The position numbers and the translations under genes were made by a program. Source: an uncultured euryarchaeote (GTDB taxonomy: Archaea; Thermoplasmatota; Poseidoniia; Poseidoniales; Thalassarchaeaceae). Taken from it: a stretch of DNA of 7,219 bases. This document shows positions 6,486-7,219 of the stretch, piece after piece. The notes under the pieces are model-generated. The model was not told where the DNA came from. It did no database searches and saw nothing but the letters and a program-made list of their open reading frames with translations. Positions within the stretch are counted from its first letter, which is position 1. Every line of letters begins with the position of its first letter. The stretch is taken from contig CALEIW010000008.1 in assembly GCA_937876055.1 (NCBI GenBank), positions 1-7,219 on the forward strand, read 5' to 3'.

Positions 6486-6506
6486 CGCCGCCTCCATGAG
6501 GCGGCG
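6486..6506. repeat. 21-bp palindrome (9-bp arms) centred on the peptidase start codon
   Basis: CGCCGCCTC (6486-6494) and GAGGCGGCG (6498-6506) are perfect inverted repeats separated by CAT; the ATG start at 6496-6498 sits in the centre and first base of the right arm. The arms are almost pure G/C in a gene of moderate composition. As DNA it could be an operator in the short divergent region; as RNA it would be a very stable hairpin over the start codon, provided the transcript begins upstream of 6486. Part of the right arm encodes the basic Arg-Arg-Arg of the signal peptide, which offers a trivial explanation for that half only. Confidence 0.6.
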
Positions 6507-7219
6507 CACACACGCGGGAGCAGCGGTTCTGATGTTGCTAGCGATGAGCCTCTCAGGTTGCATGTTCTGGGGTAGCGATGAAGCCACAGAAGAAGTCGTA
6601 GAAAATCCCTATCCTTCAATTTGGGAAAGATATACCTTAGAATGGCAAACCAATGACACAATGTCATACCTTCTAGAATCTGGTCCATACCACGCCCTTG
6701 ACGTTGAGGAGGCTTTCATCGAGGTAGATACCAGCGATGTTTGGGAAACTGGGCCTTCGCAGTCAACAGTCCATCTTTCTTATTGGCTTCCAAACAATAC
6801 TCTAGATGGAGAACAGGTGCCTGTTATTGCAATCATAAGCCCATACTATGACTACGGACCACAGGGAAGCGAGTCATCCCCAACAAACGTAGTAAGTGCC
6901 GGACGCGGCGAATTCATCTTCCGTAATTTTGTTCCACATGGATATGCCTTAGCCCAAGTCGCAGTCTTTGGAACAGAATTGTCCAGCGGCTGCTTCGATT
7001 ACAGAGGCGCAGGAGAGGGCTGGGGTATTCATCACGCAGTGGAATGGCTTGGCTCACAAGAATGGAGCAATGGGCACGTCGGCCTTTACGGTAAGTCGTA
7101 CGAGGGAGCCACACAATGGGAAGCAGCGGCTCAAGCAAGTGAATACCTGAAGACCATTGTGCCAATTTCTGGAACTACAGCCCTTCATCCTCTTTTGTAC
7201 AAAAATGGAAGCGCTGAGG
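6496..7219 (+). CDS. Secreted S15/CocE-family serine peptidase or esterase, lipoprotein, 3' truncated by the window
   Basis: The first 241 codons are present; the gene runs off the window. The N-terminus is a lipoprotein signal peptide: MRRR, a hydrophobic stretch (8-20) and lipobox LSGC with Cys22 as the lipidation site, followed by an acidic linker (SDEATEEVVE). From about residue 90 the sequence is an alpha/beta hydrolase of the X-Pro dipeptidyl-peptidase (S15)/CocE type: VIAIISPYYDYG (110-121), the NFVPHGYALAQVAVFGTELSSG region (144-165), WGIHHAVEWLGSQEW (176-190), and the nucleophile elbow GKSYEG with Ser201. The catalytic Asp and His lie beyond the window. Known relatives cleave Xaa-Pro dipeptides or hydrolyse esters and amides, so a surface role in degrading peptides is likely. 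ATG 6496 is chosen because the next ATG would leave too short a signal peptide. It is divergent from the MFS exporter, with 68 bases between start codons. Confidence 0.88.
   Translation, partial: MRRRTHAGAAVLMLLAMSLSGCMFWGSDEATEEVVENPYPSIWERYTLEWQTNDTMSYLLESGPYHALDVEEAFIEVDTSDVWETGPSQSTVHLSYWLPNNTLDGEQVPVIAIISPYYDYGPQGSESSPTNVVSAGRGEFIFRNFVPHGYALAQVAVFGTELSSGCFDYRGAGEGWGIHHAVEWLGSQEWSNGHVGLYGKSYEGATQWEAAAQASEYLKTIVPISGTTALHPLLYKNGSAE

Noticed and set aside
6471..6575. Alternative ATG at 6471 upstream of the peptidase
   Set aside because: It is in another frame and gives a short Arg/His-rich peptide without the lipoprotein signal.
6428..6688. 87-codon upstream extension of the MFS gene on the minus strand
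   Set aside because: The extension overlaps the divergent lipoprotein signal peptide and body, is not membrane-like, and homologous exporters start near the chosen Met.
1..7219. CRISPR array, insertion sequence or attachment site
   Set aside because: No regularly spaced repeats, transposase or integrase motifs, or terminal repeats were seen.

Overview
The window reads best as a piece of a microbial, probably archaeal, chromosome. My leading guess is a planktonic euryarchaeon of the Poseidoniales (Marine Group II) type. The reasons are an S15/CocE-family peptidase lipoprotein, a TATA-like box placed so that the MMPL transcript would be almost leaderless, and general protein style. This is an inference: several genes (RluA-type pseudouridine synthase, DHA2-type MFS transporter) belong to families common in bacteria, and one promoter can also be read as a bacterial -35/-10 pair. 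Confidence in an archaeal origin is about 0.6.

Layout. Positions 1-284 are GC-rich, contain several short inverted repeats and hold no convincing protein. The first ~30 bases resemble the 3' Alu-domain strand of SRP (7S) RNA. Plus-strand genes follow: a four-helix membrane protein with an EF-hand-like ectodomain loop and a SKICH-like cytoplasmic tail (285-1448); a 52-residue two-helix membrane protein with a near-perfect Shine-Dalgarno (1547-1705); an RluA-family pseudouridine synthase with an S4 domain (1760-2656); and a 12-helix MMPL/RND transporter (2716-4905) with its own promoter and a perfect palindrome next to its start. A DHA2-like MFS exporter (4907-6427) lies on the minus strand, tail to tail with the MMPL gene and one base away. 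Divergent from it is the 5' part of a secreted S15/CocE-like serine peptidase lipoprotein (from 6496, cut by the window end).

How they fit together. There is no single obvious pathway. The theme is the cell envelope: four membrane proteins and one surface lipoprotein, with one RNA-modification gene among them. The divergent MFS/peptidase pair shares a 68-base intergenic region and could be co-regulated. A 9-bp-arm inverted repeat centred on the peptidase start codon is the most striking regulatory-looking element. I saw no mobile element, CRISPR array or tRNA gene. The clearest candidates for something undescribed are the architecture of the first gene, the 52-residue protein, and the two palindromes at gene starts.
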